A stretch of 64,000 nt of DNA from Copromyces sp. CBS 386.78 (Eukaryota > Ascomycota > Sordariomycetes > Sordariales > Sordariaceae): the NCBI GenBank assembly GCA_030685235.1, contig MU839104.1:124001-188000 (forward strand), in the 5' to 3' direction. This document shows, piece after piece, positions 1-12,057 of this stretch. Made by a program: the position numbers and the translations under genes. How positions within the stretch are numbered: position 1 is the stretch's first letter; every line of letters starts with the position of its first letter. Below the pieces are notes generated by a model. The model was not told where the DNA came from, did not search any database, and worked only from the letters and a program-made list of their open reading frames with translations.

Positions 1-1172
1 GGACGAAATGCGGTGAAATGGAAGAAAAAAGAAAAACATTCGTTACCAGAAGTTCCGAGTCCGCGGTAGTGCGACCGTTACAATGCGGCTCAAAGCCAAG
101 GTCGTAGTAATAAAACCGACTCTTCACATGTTTGTCATGTTATCTCTGCTTCATCAGTCATCACACGTCTGTTGACTTTTTAGCGGGGCCTGTCCCAGGT
201 GACAGGGGAAGAAAAAGGTCCGAAAGATGCCGTCTCAGAAGCTCCTTCATGTTTTTAGATTTCGGACTACCAGCTGTTATTCTAGTCCAGGTGGAAGCAA
301 GTGCGAGCGACTTTGTGTTTTGCCACAGCTTTACCAAGTTGGTTGCGTGGCATCATGAAAATTGGAAATCTTTCCATGTCTCCTGGGAACCTGGCAGCTG
401 CAATTCTTCTTGGGCCAGCGCATACATTTTTCAAACTGAAAGTTACGGAAGCGGACTCACTGGTGTTCATCATGCTTTGAATTGTTGAAATGTCACATTT
501 TTTCTCTCTCTGTTAATGACTGCGTCGCCCAGCCAGCGCCTATCAAGGTTCCTGAAATCAGGGCACCAGGATCCCCCGCACCGCTTGCTGTAGGGCGGGG
601 AGGGGATTGCGGGACCTGGACCTGTCTCCAACTTTTTTACGATGCCGGGGGACGGGACGGGATGAAGGCCAACCGATTTCCAAACAATAAAACCAGCGAC
701 TTCATCCCGTCCAACGTCCCTTCACCATATCTATTTACATACACTTCACCAACCCTTCAACAACACAACAAAGCCCACGGTTTCTCAAGGTTCATGTTGC
801 CGCTTCACTTGCTCTTTGTGCAGATCTGTTGGTCATTTTGTTGGCCCGACGCCCATTCACGAGCCTTTCTCTGTTTACCCGGAAACCTTGACCTTCGGCT
901 GTAAGGTTTTGTCTGAACTAGCATCTCATTCACCTCGTCGACGTCCAATTCACGGCCTTCGACGACCCTTGGCACCAGGTCGAAATTATTTCCTGTCCTG
1001 GATATAAAATACCCCTTCCCACCACCAACTTTGCACTTTCCACTTCCTCCAAACACACCTAGATCAAGACTTCAACTTTTTCCAAAGCAAGTCTCGACAG
1101 CGAACCCGCTCTTCCCACGACACTCTTACCAGTATCACTTAGGCTTCCAGACTTTGTCTCCCATTCGCAACA
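1..1172. other. Left flank and 5' region of the HAD gene
   Basis: No convincing gene is seen in the first kilobase. The open frames here are short, overlap on both strands and match no family I recognise. The right part is the promoter and leader of the HAD hydrolase, with a TATA box at 1003-1010 and a pyrimidine-rich, ATG-poor leader up to 1172. Confidence 0.6.
1003..1010 (+). promoter_or_regulatory. TATA box of the HAD hydrolase gene
   Basis: TATAAAAT lies 163 bases before the chosen ATG, at a distance that leaves room for a leader of about 130 bases. It is inferred from sequence only. Confidence 0.55.
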
Positions 1173-2314
1173 ATGGCTCCTCGCACCGAGTAAGTTGCGC
1201 AATCTCACTTCACAATCGACTGATACTAACAACTGCCTGCAGTTTTCCCCCCGTTCGGGCTTGTCTTTTTGACATGGACGGCCTGCTCCTCGACACCGAG
1301 GACATCTACACCTTGTGTGTAAACGAGCTTCTGAGGAAGCACAAGAAGGAGAAAGCCCCTCTGCCTTGGAGCATCAAGGCTCAACTCCAAGGCCGCCCTG
1401 GCCCAGCTGCACTCGACATTTTCCACAACTGGGCCGAGTTGCCCATCAGTCGCGAGCAGTATAAGGAGGAATACTATGCTCTCCAGGCTCAAAAGTTTAA
1501 GCACACCACGGCCCTTCCCGGTGTCAAGGAGCTTCTGCAGAAGCTTGGCAGCACCCGCTACTGGGACCTGAAGAAGGATGACGAGTGGCCCGCCCCGAAG
1601 CCTCATCGGGTTCACATCGCCCTGGCTACCTCGTCGCACGAGGCAAACTTCCGGATGAAGACCAACCACATCCAGGAACTCTTTTCGGTCTTTGAGACCC
1701 ATCGTCGCGTTCTCGGCGACGACCCCCGCATTCCCGAAGGTCGTGGCAAGCCCCTTCCTGATATCTACTTGATCGCTCTCAAGACGATCAACGACTCGCT
1801 TCCTGAGGGCGAGGAACCCATCACTCCCGAGGAGTGCTTGGTGTTCGAGGACAGCATTCCCGGCGTCGAGGCCGGTCGCCGCGCCGGCATGCGCGTTATC
1901 TGGTGCCCGCACCCAATGCTCAAGCAGGAGGTCGACAAGACTAACGGCGCGAAGCTGGTGCTGGCCGGTCTTCTCAACCAGGCCCAGATCGAGAAGGAAA
2001 AGGCCGAGAAGAAGAAAGCCCAAGCCGGCCTCACCAACGGCACCGTGGAGGCCAACACGGATGGCACAGCCGACATGGAGAAGACCACTGAGGGCGTTAC
2101 CGACAAGACCGCCAACACCGAAAACGATAAGCCGGGCGAGATTGACGACGGCTGGGCGGAGTATCTCCCCAGCTTGCTCTGCTTCCCCTACGAGAGGTAC
2201 GGAATTCAGATTCCCGACGCCGTGGTCAACGAGGAGCCCTCGATGGTCGAAACCGCCAAGATCGACGAGGGAGAGGTCCTTCAGGCCGTTCAGACTGAGG
2301 TCGCCGATAACTGA
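1173..2314 (+). CDS. HAD-superfamily hydrolase, pseudouridine-5'-phosphatase-like
   Basis: Two exons, 1173-1189 and 1243-2314, encode 362 residues. The first exon codes only the first five residues and part of the sixth codon; the intron has GTAAGT, a TACTAAC branch site and CAG. HAD motif I is DMDGLLLDTED near residue 15, with both catalytic Asp. Motif II lies in ALATSS. The C-terminal signature is KPLPDIYLIALK followed by LVFEDSIPGVEAGRRAG, the metal-binding acidic pair. The family dephosphorylates small phosphometabolites; the cap and motifs resemble human HDHD1 and yeast YKL033W-A, pseudouridine-5'-phosphatase-like proteins. After the HAD core come a charged Lys/Thr-rich linker and a short aromatic segment (GWAEYLPSLLCFPYERYGI) that looks conserved rather than disordered. 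The substrate cannot be read from sequence. The start is supported by the in-frame splice and the adjacent motif I. Confidence 0.88.
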
Positions 2315-2990
2315 GCATAACTCGGCACGCTCACTCACATATCCGACTTGCATTACTTATCACGTTCATTTCGTTGTATGGGCCTCAGGTTAGCACTTGT
2401 CGGATTTTTCTTCCTGGGTGGCGGGAGCATAGCGAGTCACCGGTTAGTTGGCTTAGGCGAATGGAGTTAGGGTAGGGATGTGGAGGATCAAGGCCGAAGG
2501 GAATATTTTGACAGAAAAGTTGCAACATACACAGCATACGCTGCGATGGAATTTCGAGGAAAGGGGTAATGAGGCACATAGGAAGGGCCACTTGAACAGT
2601 ATCTAGATTAATTGCTTTCCCAAAAAGTTTGCTAGAGCTTCTTAGATACCCCTTAGATTTCTTATGCGCATTACATCAACTGAACAGGATTAACAATATA
2701 TCGGACATGACCTATTTTGGATGCTGACAGTCTCGTAACTACACCAGAACAGCATCCGATACCGAAAGTTCTCACAGTGATCCCAAACATTCCACTTACT
2801 GGGAGCAAAGAAGTTCGACAGACGATCAAGAACACAACAACGGTCAATTGGAAAACACTTGATAATCTACCAAAATAAAACACCACTTTGTCTCTGCACC
2901 AAGCCACTCGACGCCACCATACAAACCACAAGCATACAACCAAACAACAGAGCACATTTCCTACCTCACACCCCATCTTCCCTCAAGCCC
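2315..2990. other. Convergent intergenic region
   Basis: This holds the 3' ends of the HAD gene and of the minus-strand orphan at 2991. AT-rich tracts compatible with poly(A) signals are present. I see no gene or repeat. Confidence 0.6.
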
Positions 2991-5216
2991 TCACTGCGTC
3001 TCAAAACCCTCCTCACCTCCCTCATCATCCTTTCTCCCCATCCCAAACCCCCAATCAAACCCTTTCACTTCCTCACTCGTCCTCCTCCTCCCATCAACCC
3101 TAACCCCCGACTCCAACACCGTTGCCGAAGAAGAAGAAGCAGAAGGAGTCCTCTGCAACTCCTGAACCAACCTCCTCTTCCCTTCCCCATCCACACCCAG
3201 CGTCTCGGCAGTCATCATCAGTCGAGCGGACACGGTGGCGGGGAAGCGGAGGAGATGGGCGTTGGAGAGGTAATCTTCTGTTTTGGCGTTTGTGGGGCGG
3301 CCTTTGATGTCGTAAGTGGGGTTTGAGGAGGGAGTTGGGGAGGAAGACCGCGAGAGTAAGCGGGAGGGTGAGTGGGATGGAGGCCGGGATGGAGAGGGAG
3401 AGGAAGAGGTAGAAGTAGGGAAGGCAGGGGATAAGGCAGAAGAAGGAGGGAGAGGGGAGCGGTCGATATTCCGTGGCGAAGGACGACGACGGAAGACATG
3501 GCCAGATGGGCTGGACCTGCTTTTCCAACAGAGGCTAGGTGAGCGGCCACGGCGAGGGGAGTATGACCTATAGACGGGGGAACACAGAGCGGGGATGCTT
3601 GTAGAGTCCCGACGAGTCGGGCTGACTGAGGAACTAGAGTTCGACCCGGAAAGGGAAGGACAGCGATATCGAACTCGTCCTCTTGCACTAATGGTAGGTG
3701 ATGAAAGGGGCGTCGGCGTCGCAGGCCTGCTTCGGATGTTGCTGTCTTCTTCATCATGGTCGCTGCCAATTACCGACGCTGCTGTTGAGGAAGCAAAACA
3801 GTAAGAAGAGAATCTAGATTCCGACTCAGGAGACCTCAGCTTGCGAGAACTCTCCAACACCCACTGAGAAAACCACTCGGCGTACCACTCGTCAAATTCA
3901 GGGGTTGAAGAATCGCTGCTAGTAGTGGCCTGGACAGACTCCTGCGCATCCTCTCCGTTATCTTCATGTTCCGAGTGAACACTCCCACCTCCGCTAACGG
4001 TTGAGAAAAAATCCTCAGGACGCAGCGAGGAATCAGTTTCCTCGCTACTTGCGAAAGATCTAGAGGTAGGTGAAGTAGACCTACTCGCCCTCTCCCAGCC
4101 TGAAGCCACTACCTCCTTCTCCTTCTCCCTCCGCTCTCGATGCTCAGCCAACAAAATCTTGGCCATCACCTTCCACCACATATCCTTGACTTCTTCCCTG
4201 GTCTTTACCATTCGGCTCGTGGGTGGCTGATGTTCTGTAGCTTCATCGTTGTCATCGTCGTTACTGACAACATTTTGAGTAGGTGGAGATGCTTGTGGTG
4301 ACAATGATGAACTTGGCCATTCTAATAGCTTCTGCGGGTTTGACTGTTCTTCGTTCCTCGGGGGAAGAGAGGGAAATATGGATGCGCGTGTCCTTATTCC
4401 AAGAAGGGATCCGAAGCTTTGACCAAGAGGTAGGAAGTTGGCTTGTGTGTTCCGGAACCACTGATAGAGGGAGGAGAAGGGCCTGTAGATGAGCTTTTGC
4501 CAGTAGAAGCCGAAGAGATTGCGGAGTCTGGAAAGCCAGTCATTGTTTACCGGCAGCGTGTTGATTGCGCTTGGTTGGAGGAGTACCAAGTCCGATCTTG
4601 CTGGGGTTGGAGGAGAGGGGGAAGATGATGTAGGCGCCGCTTCCGGTTCGGGGGAGGTGTTTGCTGACGAAGACGGGAATTTTTGAGCCTCTGGATTGAC
4701 AGTTCTTCCCGGGGATGTTCGGGATGTACTTCTCGATGGCGACTTAGATGATGACGGCGTAGAACTAGGTGATCTTGCTGCGCTTCCGCCGTAATGGGGT
4801 CTTCCATAACAAGGCCCCGAAGGGCAATATTCGGGATTGACGTTGCAAAAGCATAAATGCTCTTCGGGGCACCATCCTTCGGCGACCAACTCGAAACATG
4901 CCTCGAAGAACTCTTGTATGCGATCTTCCGTCAAAGGAGGAGACTCTCCACGACCTTGGCGAAACTTGGTAGCTAAATGCTTATAGGTGTCTTTCAAGAT
5001 GTTGTTCCAGCGACCCTTTGAACAATATTCGCAGCCCTCGTTGTCCGCGCCAATCATAGGCTGGAGGTATCCTTGAACTAAATGCATCGTGTAGCCTCGG
5101 CGACATATCTGCGGGCTAATAGCCGTTATGACTGGACAAGCTTCGGCATCATATCGTGTTCTGGCCGTGCTGTCGTGGGCATCGGTCTTTTTGTTAATGG
5201 TAGGAACGGTGTGCAT
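2991..5216 (-). CDS. Large Ser/Pro-rich orphan protein with a Cys-containing N-terminal head
   Basis: An uninterrupted 741-codon frame. I do not recognise a family. Residues 1-140 are of ordinary composition and hold about ten cysteines, including CEYC, CFCNVNPEYC and a CYGRPHYGG end, so they may form a small folded, possibly metal-binding head. The remainder is very rich in Ser, Pro, Arg and Thr with RS and SP pairs, and is predicted disordered. A short hydrophobic patch near residue 240 (LRNLFGFYWQKLIYRPF) could be amphipathic. No signal peptide is visible. The ATG at 5216 is the first of the frame, but an additional 5' exon cannot be excluded. Length and low stop density on one strand support a real gene; function is unknown. 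Confidence 0.7.
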   Translation of the reverse strand: MHTVPTINKKTDAHDSTARTRYDAEACPVITAISPQICRRGYTMHLVQGYLQPMIGADNEGCEYCSKGRWNNILKDTYKHLATKFRQGRGESPPLTEDRIQEFFEACFELVAEGWCPEEHLCFCNVNPEYCPSGPCYGRPHYGGSAARSPSSTPSSSKSPSRSTSRTSPGRTVNPEAQKFPSSSANTSPEPEAAPTSSSPSPPTPARSDLVLLQPSAINTLPVNNDWLSRLRNLFGFYWQKLIYRPFSSLYQWFRNTQANFLPLGQSFGSLLGIRTRASIFPSLPPRNEEQSNPQKLLEWPSSSLSPQASPPTQNVVSNDDDNDEATEHQPPTSRMVKTREEVKDMWWKVMAKILLAEHRERREKEKEVVASGWERASRSTSPTSRSFASSEETDSSLRPEDFFSTVSGGGSVHSEHEDNGEDAQESVQATTSSDSSTPEFDEWYAEWFSQWVLESSRKLRSPESESRFSSYCFASSTAASVIGSDHDEEDSNIRSRPATPTPLSSPTISARGRVRYRCPSLSGSNSSSSVSPTRRDSTSIPALCSPVYRSYSPRRGRSPSLCWKSRSSPSGHVFRRRPSPRNIDRSPLPPSSALSPAFPTSTSSSPSPSRPPSHSPSRLLSRSSSPTPSSNPTYDIKGRPTNAKTEDYLSNAHLLRFPATVSARLMMTAETLGVDGEGKRRLVQELQRTPSASSSSATVLESGVRVDGRRRTSEEVKGFDWGFGMGRKDDEGGEEGFETQ

Positions 5217-5508
5217 GACTGGTAAAGCGTGTTGGCCGGCTTCAGCAGTCCAAAACGTTCGATGAAGGGCGCCAGGGTATGAAAAGACGGAGGTGGAGGA
5301 AAGTGCTCCATGCGTAAGGAAATGAGTTTGGGTATCAAGATGACTGAAGGGCGGAAAAATATATACAATTGCCCAAGGAAAATAAAATCAAGACAACCCC
5401 ATCTCTAGTGTCTCGCAATCGCTTTGACGAGAAGAAATCCCACAGCTACATGAACGCTTCCTGTCTCAACAAGTCTCAAACCCATTGTTTGGGAGCCAAA
5501 CGGAAAGC

Positions 5509-6608
5509 TTAAAAGATCTTGTTGAGCACTCTTTGTACCTGCTCCGGCTGTTGCTCATCGAGCTTCCTCTTCTTGGCCAAGGGTATTTGCTTGAATGTCC
5601 TCCTCCTCTCGCCGCGCGAGTTGTCATTTGTCGTCGTTGCTGTCTGCGTGGTTTCCGAGACTTGGGTGGCACCCTCACCGCCCTCCTTGTTGCCCTTGGA
5701 AGCCTTCTTTGCCTGGATGCCCTGCTGCACCTTGGCCCTCTCCACGTTGCGGACGAACTCCTTGTTCTCTTTGGTGGTCTTTGAAATTTCGGCGCGCATT
5801 CTGCTGGACCGCTCGGCGTTCTCAGCAGCGATTTGTTCCGTCAGGTTGTGCCACTTGAAACCCTTGAGGTAGAGTAGGTTCCAAATATCGTCGCGGTAGT
5901 AGGATCCCTTCTTTCCTCCGATTGGACGAGCGTTGAGCAGTTCGCATACCTTTTTGGCATCTGTAAACGGATTCTCTAGTGTTAGTGTCTTTTGTTCTTT
6001 GAGTTTCAGCGAACCTCGTGGAAGCACGACCTACCCTTCTTCTTGACAAACTCAATCCAGCCTTCTGTAAACGACTTCTTCTTGTTGCCTCCGTTGCGAA
6101 TGCGCTTGCGCCGCGCAATTGGGTCCTCGGGGGCCAGGAAAATGCGATTCATCTTTCCATATGGCTCCAACAGAGAGCGCACCTTGGCAGGGGTCATGAA
6201 AGGTGGTACCCTGGAGATGTACACCACCCCCGACTTCTTGATGGCCTCCTCTGTGACAATGAGGTTCTTCTTTGTGAGGGGCTTCGTCATGCCCGGAAGA
6301 TCACCCTCTAGTACCAATTTCTTCTCCTTCTCCTTCTTCTTCTTTCCGTCCTTCTCGTCCTTTCCATCTGTTGTTTCCTGGCCGTCCTTTGCAGATGCAC
6401 CCTTGGTTTCGGCATCATCGTCGTCGTGTTCCTCCTCTGCGTCGGTAAAGTCGTCGACTTCGCTGTCCTCGTCGTCGCTCATTCTTCTGCGTTTCGCATT
6501 GCGACCGCCCTTCTGGAAGTCATCCTCCGACTCGGAGCCACGACCCGCATCGTCGTCACTGTCGTCGCCAGCGTCGAGAAACTTGTTTCTAATATCGTCT
6601 TCGGGCAT
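5509..6608 (-). CDS. esf2: Pre-rRNA-processing protein Esf2/ABT1 family
   Basis: Two exons, 6608-6035 and 5960-5509, give 341 residues. The 74-nt intron has GTAGGT, a CTAAC branch site and TTTACAG. Splicing joins EFVKKK to DAKKVCELLNARPIGG, restoring the RNA-recognition fold. Residues 1-100 are acidic, with runs of Asp/Glu and Ser. An ESF2-type RRM starts near GVVYISRVPPFMTP and continues past LLEPYGKMNRIFL, followed by the family signature YYRDDIWNLLYLKGFKW and a basic C-terminal tail. In yeast Esf2 works in the nucleolar SSU processome, binding U3-containing pre-rRNA complexes and stimulating the helicase Dbp8 for 18S rRNA maturation. It is divergent from the aldehyde dehydrogenase across a 640-bp shared promoter region. 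Identification is firm. Confidence 0.93.
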
Positions 6609-7249
6609 TGTTGATGGATTATTAATGAATCTGTAGAGTACGCCTGTAGGTCGTGGGGGTTTTGTCGTATATGGAAGTTTTGTAGGTTGAATTGGGGTTG
6701 GTGTGAGATTTGTGGCAGTGATTTGTTTGCTTTGGAGAAAGATCATCCCAAGTCTTCTTTTTGGCGTGGAAGCAACACTGGACCGACATGGATGGAATCG
6801 CTGCTGGCTTCTCAAAATTTCTGGCTCCACTTGCGCAAACGGGACCGTGCACTCACAACCGATAAGAGATACGATGGAGATGGCAGATCCCTTGGGTTCC
6901 TTGCTACAGACCCCGCTGTGTCCGAGAGGGACCTAGCTTTGTAGGTAGCTGCCCACTCTGTGTGTGATGTCGTGTTCCTGTTTGTTAGTGCGACGGCGAG
7001 GCGACATTGTTTGGTGTCATTGGGTCATGAGGGATGGAACGAGTCTGTTTCCTCTTTCCCTCTTTGAGAAGAGGTTATATATATAATCATAAGGACATGC
7101 ATCCTCTTTCCTCCCCTTTTGACTCCCTTTTCGCTTCCTGTGACTCGCATCATCTCCAACCATCACTGCACCCAACATCAAGATCACTATCACTTACCAA
7201 GTAGCATAACAAACAGTACAGCACATACGTCAACGCCACCACCCACATC
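6609..7249. other. Divergent promoter region between esf2 and ALDH
   Basis: This intergenic stretch serves both neighbours. It contains a TATATATATAA stretch at 7076-7086 oriented to the aldehyde dehydrogenase and pyrimidine-rich leader sequence after it. No gene is seen. Confidence 0.6.
7076..7086 (+). promoter_or_regulatory. TATA-like element of the ALDH gene
   Basis: An alternating TA stretch lies about 165 bases upstream of the ALDH ATG and is followed by a C/T-rich leader. It is the only TATA-like site in the divergent promoter. Confidence 0.45.
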
Positions 7250-8770
7250 ATGTCGGTCGAAGTGATCACCACCGTCTCGCCCACCACGGGTGAACCCATC
7301 ATCTCTCGCAATGGCATTTCAGACGAGGAACTCGTCCAACTGCCCGAGACCGCCTTCAAGGCCTTTCAGGGATGGCGCACCACCAAGCTGGAGGACAGAC
7401 AGATCATCGTCAAGAAGGCCTTGAAGTTGCTTGGTGATAAGCAGGATGAGCTCGCGGAGGAACTCACTGTCCAAATGGGCCGTCCCATTGCTTATACTGC
7501 CAAGGAGGTTGCCACTGCCATCAAGCGCTCAGAGTATCTGGTCAAGATCAGCAACGATGCTCTCAAGGACACTGATGGCGAGGAGGAGAAGGGATTCAAG
7601 AGATTCATCCGAAAGGTTCCTGTTGGGCCTGTTCTCATCATCTTTGCTTGGAACGTAAGTTGTGCCCATCATGTTGTTTGACACACGATCCCTTCTAACA
7701 TTGAGCAGTACCCCTATCTTATTCTGGTCAACGCCTTGATTCCAGCTCTGCTGTCGGGAAACTCGGTCATCCTCAAGCCTTCGCCTCAGACACCCACGGT
7801 TGCCGAGCAGGTGGCTAAGGCGTTCGCCGAGGCTGGGTTGCCCGACGGCGTCATCCAATACTTCCACTCGGGTTCGCCGACAGTTATTGAAACAATTGTG
7901 CGAAACCCCAAGATTGCCAACATTTGCTTCACCGGCTCGGTTGCTGGTGGTTTGGCCGTTCAGAAGGCCGCATCTGATCGCATCGTCAACGTTGGTCTCG
8001 AGCTGGGTGGCAAGGACCCTGCGTATGTTCGCGGTGACGTCGATATTGCCTGGGCCGCAGAAGAGATTGTCGACGGCGCACTTTTCAACTCGGGTCAGAG
8101 TTGTTGCTCGATTGAGCGAGTCTACGTGGACGACAAGATCCACGACGAGTTTATTGCGGCCGTCCAGAACGTTCTTAAGGGATACAAGCTTGGAGATCCC
8201 TTGGACAAAGGGACGCATCTTGGTCCAGTCATCTCGGCGCGCTCCAAGGAAACGATCCAGGCACACATCAAGGACGCGCTCGACAAGGGCGCCAAAAATG
8301 CGACGCCGGAGAATGAGACATTCAGCATTCTGCCGAACAAAGGTAACTTTGTCGCACCGACATTACTGACCGATGTGAATCACACCATGACCGTCATGAC
8401 TGAAGAGACTTTCGGGCCCGTCATTCCAGTCATGAAGGTCAAGAGCGATGCCGAGGCAATTCAATTGATGAACGACAGTGAATTTGGCCTCACTGCCAGC
8501 ATTTGGACCAAGGACACGGCCAAGGGATACGAACTCGCCGACGAGGTGGAGGCAGGGACTGTTTTTGTGAACCGTTGCGATTTCCCCAGCCCTGTAAGTA
8601 CTCGGTGCCCTGCGACAACAATTTACCACGCCGTGTCACTGACACGCATCTCACAGGATCTGGCCTGGACTGGCTGGAAAAACTCGGGCAAGGGCCAAAC
8701 GTTGAGCAAGTATGGCTTCGACCAGTTCGTCAAGTTGAAGAGCTACCACTTGAAGGATTATCCCAAATAG
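7250..8770 (+). CDS. NAD(P)-dependent aldehyde dehydrogenase
   Basis: Three exons, 7250-7654, 7709-8593 and 8657-8770, encode 467 residues; all junctions are phase 0 with GTAAGT donors. The fold is a complete ALDH. The Rossmann-type nucleotide-binding part includes VILKPSPQTP and CFTGSVAGG. The general-base Glu is at about residue 233 in LELGGKDPAYV, and the catalytic Cys at about 267 is the first Cys of GQSCCSIER. The conserved EETFGPV segment also follows. The LELGGKDPAYV and SCCSIER signatures place it in the broad group of ALDHs related to succinate-semialdehyde and lactaldehyde dehydrogenases; the physiological aldehyde is not deducible. No targeting peptide is visible, so cytosolic location is likely. 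Length is typical for the family. Confidence 0.92.
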
Positions 8771-9909
8771 AGTTTCGGAACGCCCTGCCGCCCGGCCCTC
8801 GACGCAAGGAGGCCTGGATCGTCGATAAGGGAGGTACTCAGGCGCGTGCGCGCTGCATATCATCAGCAATAGATAGTAAGACACCAACCAGCCTTTTCTG
8901 CTTCAGGGTATGTCTCAAAGAGATCCCACATCAATTGTTCCGCATTCCAAGGGCCTTATCCCGAATTCTTAGCGAGGGGCGTCGCCGTGCTCATGGTTTC
9001 CGCGGAATCTTTTCCTCATTCCTCTCTACTCCCATCTTCTTCTCGTCGACTCATCCATTCACGATCCTTCACCTCAACCCACGGCCCTTTGAAAGTATCA
9101 ATGTTCATTTTTGTCTGCCCTGGCCAAGGGAACACGTTCCTGAAGCCTAACCGAATCGAGTTCGACGATCCGATGCGGCGGTAGTATATCTTCTTTGACC
9201 TCTCTCTTGGGTTCCCGGGAAGTGTGGTCCCCTTCAGGCAATCCTCTCTTTGTGCCCGGATTCATACTTCAGAAGGGGTAAACTGCCGAGCCGCAACTGG
9301 GTTGTCACCAGAGAAGGCCAGCAGAGAGAATCAATGGGTCACTTGGACGGGCGTGCCACTCCTTTGTCTTTCTGATCACTCTTACACTCTTTGTTGTTCA
9401 TCCTGTCCTCCTCCACTCTCTTTCCACGGTCACGGTAGAATCTTCCTTCGTTCCGCACTTTGTTGTGCGTCATTAGTTTCGCCGTTCACTTCGGCATTAC
9501 CCTTACTCCCCTCGTCTTTTAGATCTCCTGTTATCTCCTCATTTTTCACACACTGTCCTTTGTTCGTTCATCGCCATCATCAGGTACACACGCCGACCTC
9601 GGTAACGCCAGACGCCTATCACTTCTTTGCGTCTCTTTCTGCCCCGAGAAGGCACGTTACTTTCACTCACTCACTTAGACGCAACGTATGCCCACGCGCC
9701 GCAACTCGGAAGCGGCCCTTCGATACCGATTCGGTTCAGTTTCGGTCTTTATCCAATACTCAGTCACTCTCGTTTTATACAGTCTAACAACAAAACAACG
9801 TAATACACTAATACCAGCCGTCGGCAACCCCGGTCATTCATCCATCCATTCATTCCTTTTCTCTCTTCTAGAAAAATAGCGGGCAGCAGCAGTCCGTTAC
9901 ATCGCAATT
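8771..9909. other. Intergenic region and long leader of the next gene
   Basis: The first part is the ALDH 3' region. From about 9360 the plus strand is strongly pyrimidine-rich (CTCT/TTCC tracts), typical of a fungal promoter and leader, and leads to the ATG at 9910. Open frames here are composition artefacts. Confidence 0.55.
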
Positions 9910-11260
9910 ATGCAAGTCTGCTCCAACTTCAAGAGGTTTCGTGCCTCGCTCCAGGAGCTTTTGGGAATCAAGCGGAGGAAGCAAGTCAATGGTCATGATA
10001 TTGTAAGTGCTGTGTTACCCACCCGTGAGCATAGCAACGAGAACAACAAGCAAATCAACTAACATAGCCAACCCACGCGGCAGTCGGCTCCTTACAACTT
10101 CAAAAAAGAAACCACTGTCATCCCCGGTGTTACACAGGAAGAGTATGTCTTTTTTTCATTCTTCCACCCATCTCTCTATTCTATTATATATGCCTTCTTT
10201 TATCATCATCCTAACCTTCTCACTTCCATACAGACTTGAAGTCCTCCGTGACAAAGCCGCCGCCTCCCACCTCGACCCCCTTGGTCAACACTCAAACCCA
10301 CCTTCTGCTTCCCGCTCTCGTCGTGGTGTCGACCGCAACAGGAACACGACCAAATCCAAAAGCCACAACCAACTCCGCGGTTCCGCCAGCCTAGCCAACC
10401 TCGCCCTACCAACACCCTCCTCTTCCACCACTCCCCCCTTAACTTCCAACAACAAAAGACAACTAGGCACTTCCAAATCCTGCCTCTCTCTCAACAACCT
10501 CCCCTCTTCCTCTTTCTCGCCAGGCCAAGGACAGCAACCCCCCCGCAAATTCTCAGTCCCCAACTCCGCTTCGTCACCTACCGTCTCCTCCCACCAGCTT
10601 CTGGGTATTGGAGGTGGGGAGATGGGAACGGGGTTGAGGCCGCCTAGTCCTTGTTTGAGTCTGCCTATCAGGATTGGGATTACCTCGGTAGCGGGAGTGA
10701 CTGGTGCGGGCAGTAGTCCAGTTAGTCCAACGACGACGTCGCCTAGTTCGCCTTTGGGTATTGAAATGGGGGTTAAGGCGCAGAGGAGTAGGGCGTCGAT
10801 CAACGGAAGTGGAAATGGGGGTTACGGAAGCGGAAGTGGGAGTGGGAGTACAAGTGGTAGCGGCACAACGACGCCCAAGTCCCCCTCGTCGGTACTGGTT
10901 ATTGGGACGGAGGGTATCAGCCTTACTCCCATTAATACGGCCCTTTCTCATTCTACTAAGGAACGGACAACTGGAAGAGGTCTAGAGCTCAACACATCCC
11001 CCTCAACCACGACGACTACTTCGACTTCAACAGCAGTTACGGAAACTTACGTATCGGCCCCTGCCTCGGCGGCCGCCTCCGAAGTATCTGCCGTCTCCGC
11101 CGTGTCAGCAACAGCAGATCTGGATTTATTCGTGCTGGGAAGCCCGATTAGTCCTATCAGCCCTGCTAGTCCGGTCAGCCCACTCAGCCTCGATGACGAT
11201 GTCCAGCCGAAGAGAGTTGCCAGCGTTCGAGGCAAGAAGGCTGGAACAATGGATTTCTGA
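9910..11260 (+). CDS. Ser/Pro-rich orphan protein with short structured N-terminus
   Basis: Three exons, 9910-10002, 10084-10142 and 10234-11260, together code 392 residues. Both introns have good donors (GTAAGT, GTATGT), CTAAC branch sites and CAG acceptors, and the summed length is divisible by three, which supports the model. The first 75 residues are ordinary: a basic helix-like stretch (ELLGIKRRKQ) and a segment with NFKKETTVIPGVTQEELEVL. The rest is low complexity, rich in Ser, Gly, Thr and Pro, with a C-terminal run of SP pairs (SPISPISPASPVSPLS) that could be proline-directed kinase sites. I do not recognise a family. No signal peptide or membrane segment is evident. Confidence 0.72.
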
Positions 11261-12057
11261 GCCAGCTGTCTGGTTCCATGTTCAGAGAGGAGTGATGGGG
11301 GACATCATACTTCCATCTGTCTCTTGTCTCCGTTACACGGGTTTCTTTCTTTACGTTCCTCTCACTTTCTCTCGGAGTCTCTCTTTTTCTTTCATTTTTG
11401 GTTTTGTTGGGAAAGGTTCACGGAAAATTAATACCACCACTACTTATGGTCCACCAATAGTGCTTGGGTTTTATCTTTCTTTACTCTCTCTGTTCATGTT
11501 GGTTTTTCGTTCTTGGCGGGAAAGAGAGTCTAGACTGAATCTGGGAGATATATCGGCGCGGAGTTATTTTGGCAGGAGATGGGAAAAAAAAAAAACTGTT
11601 GGAAAATGGTGGAGGGTTGGCTGAGTTTGGGAGGCAGATGCAAACAACGAGTGATGGAGGGATTGCTTGATGGATACAAGCCTGAACGGATTTTGTTCAG
11701 TTGGATGTGTCAGATTGATGAAGAAAAGAAAAGTCGGTAGAAATTGTACGATATGTGTTTGTTGTTACAGCAGACGAAAGGGATGTGATCTCGGTGGTTT
11801 TATAAATGGAGAACTTAGTCTGGCAAACGGCCAGACAGTTCAAATTCTAATAATCACAAGATTGTAAGCGTGGATCCCAGTGTTTCGCACTTCATCACTC
11901 CCATACATCATACGGGTGAACTATTACTAAGATTATTCAGTAGTTACTCAAAAAGACTATCTACAATTGCTATACCGCAACTCGCTAGAGGTCTATACCC
12001 AACGCTGTGGCTTCATGTCATGCTCTGGTCTACCCACCATACCAAAAGATGAGCCTA
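11261..12057. other. Convergent intergenic region
   Basis: 3' regions of the orphan gene and of erg8. It contains a short A-run near 11586 and T-rich tracts. No gene or repeat was recognised. Confidence 0.6.

Noticed and set aside
1226..2353. 375-codon antisense frame opposite the HAD gene
   Set aside because: Shadow of the plus-strand phosphatase whose motifs are complete.
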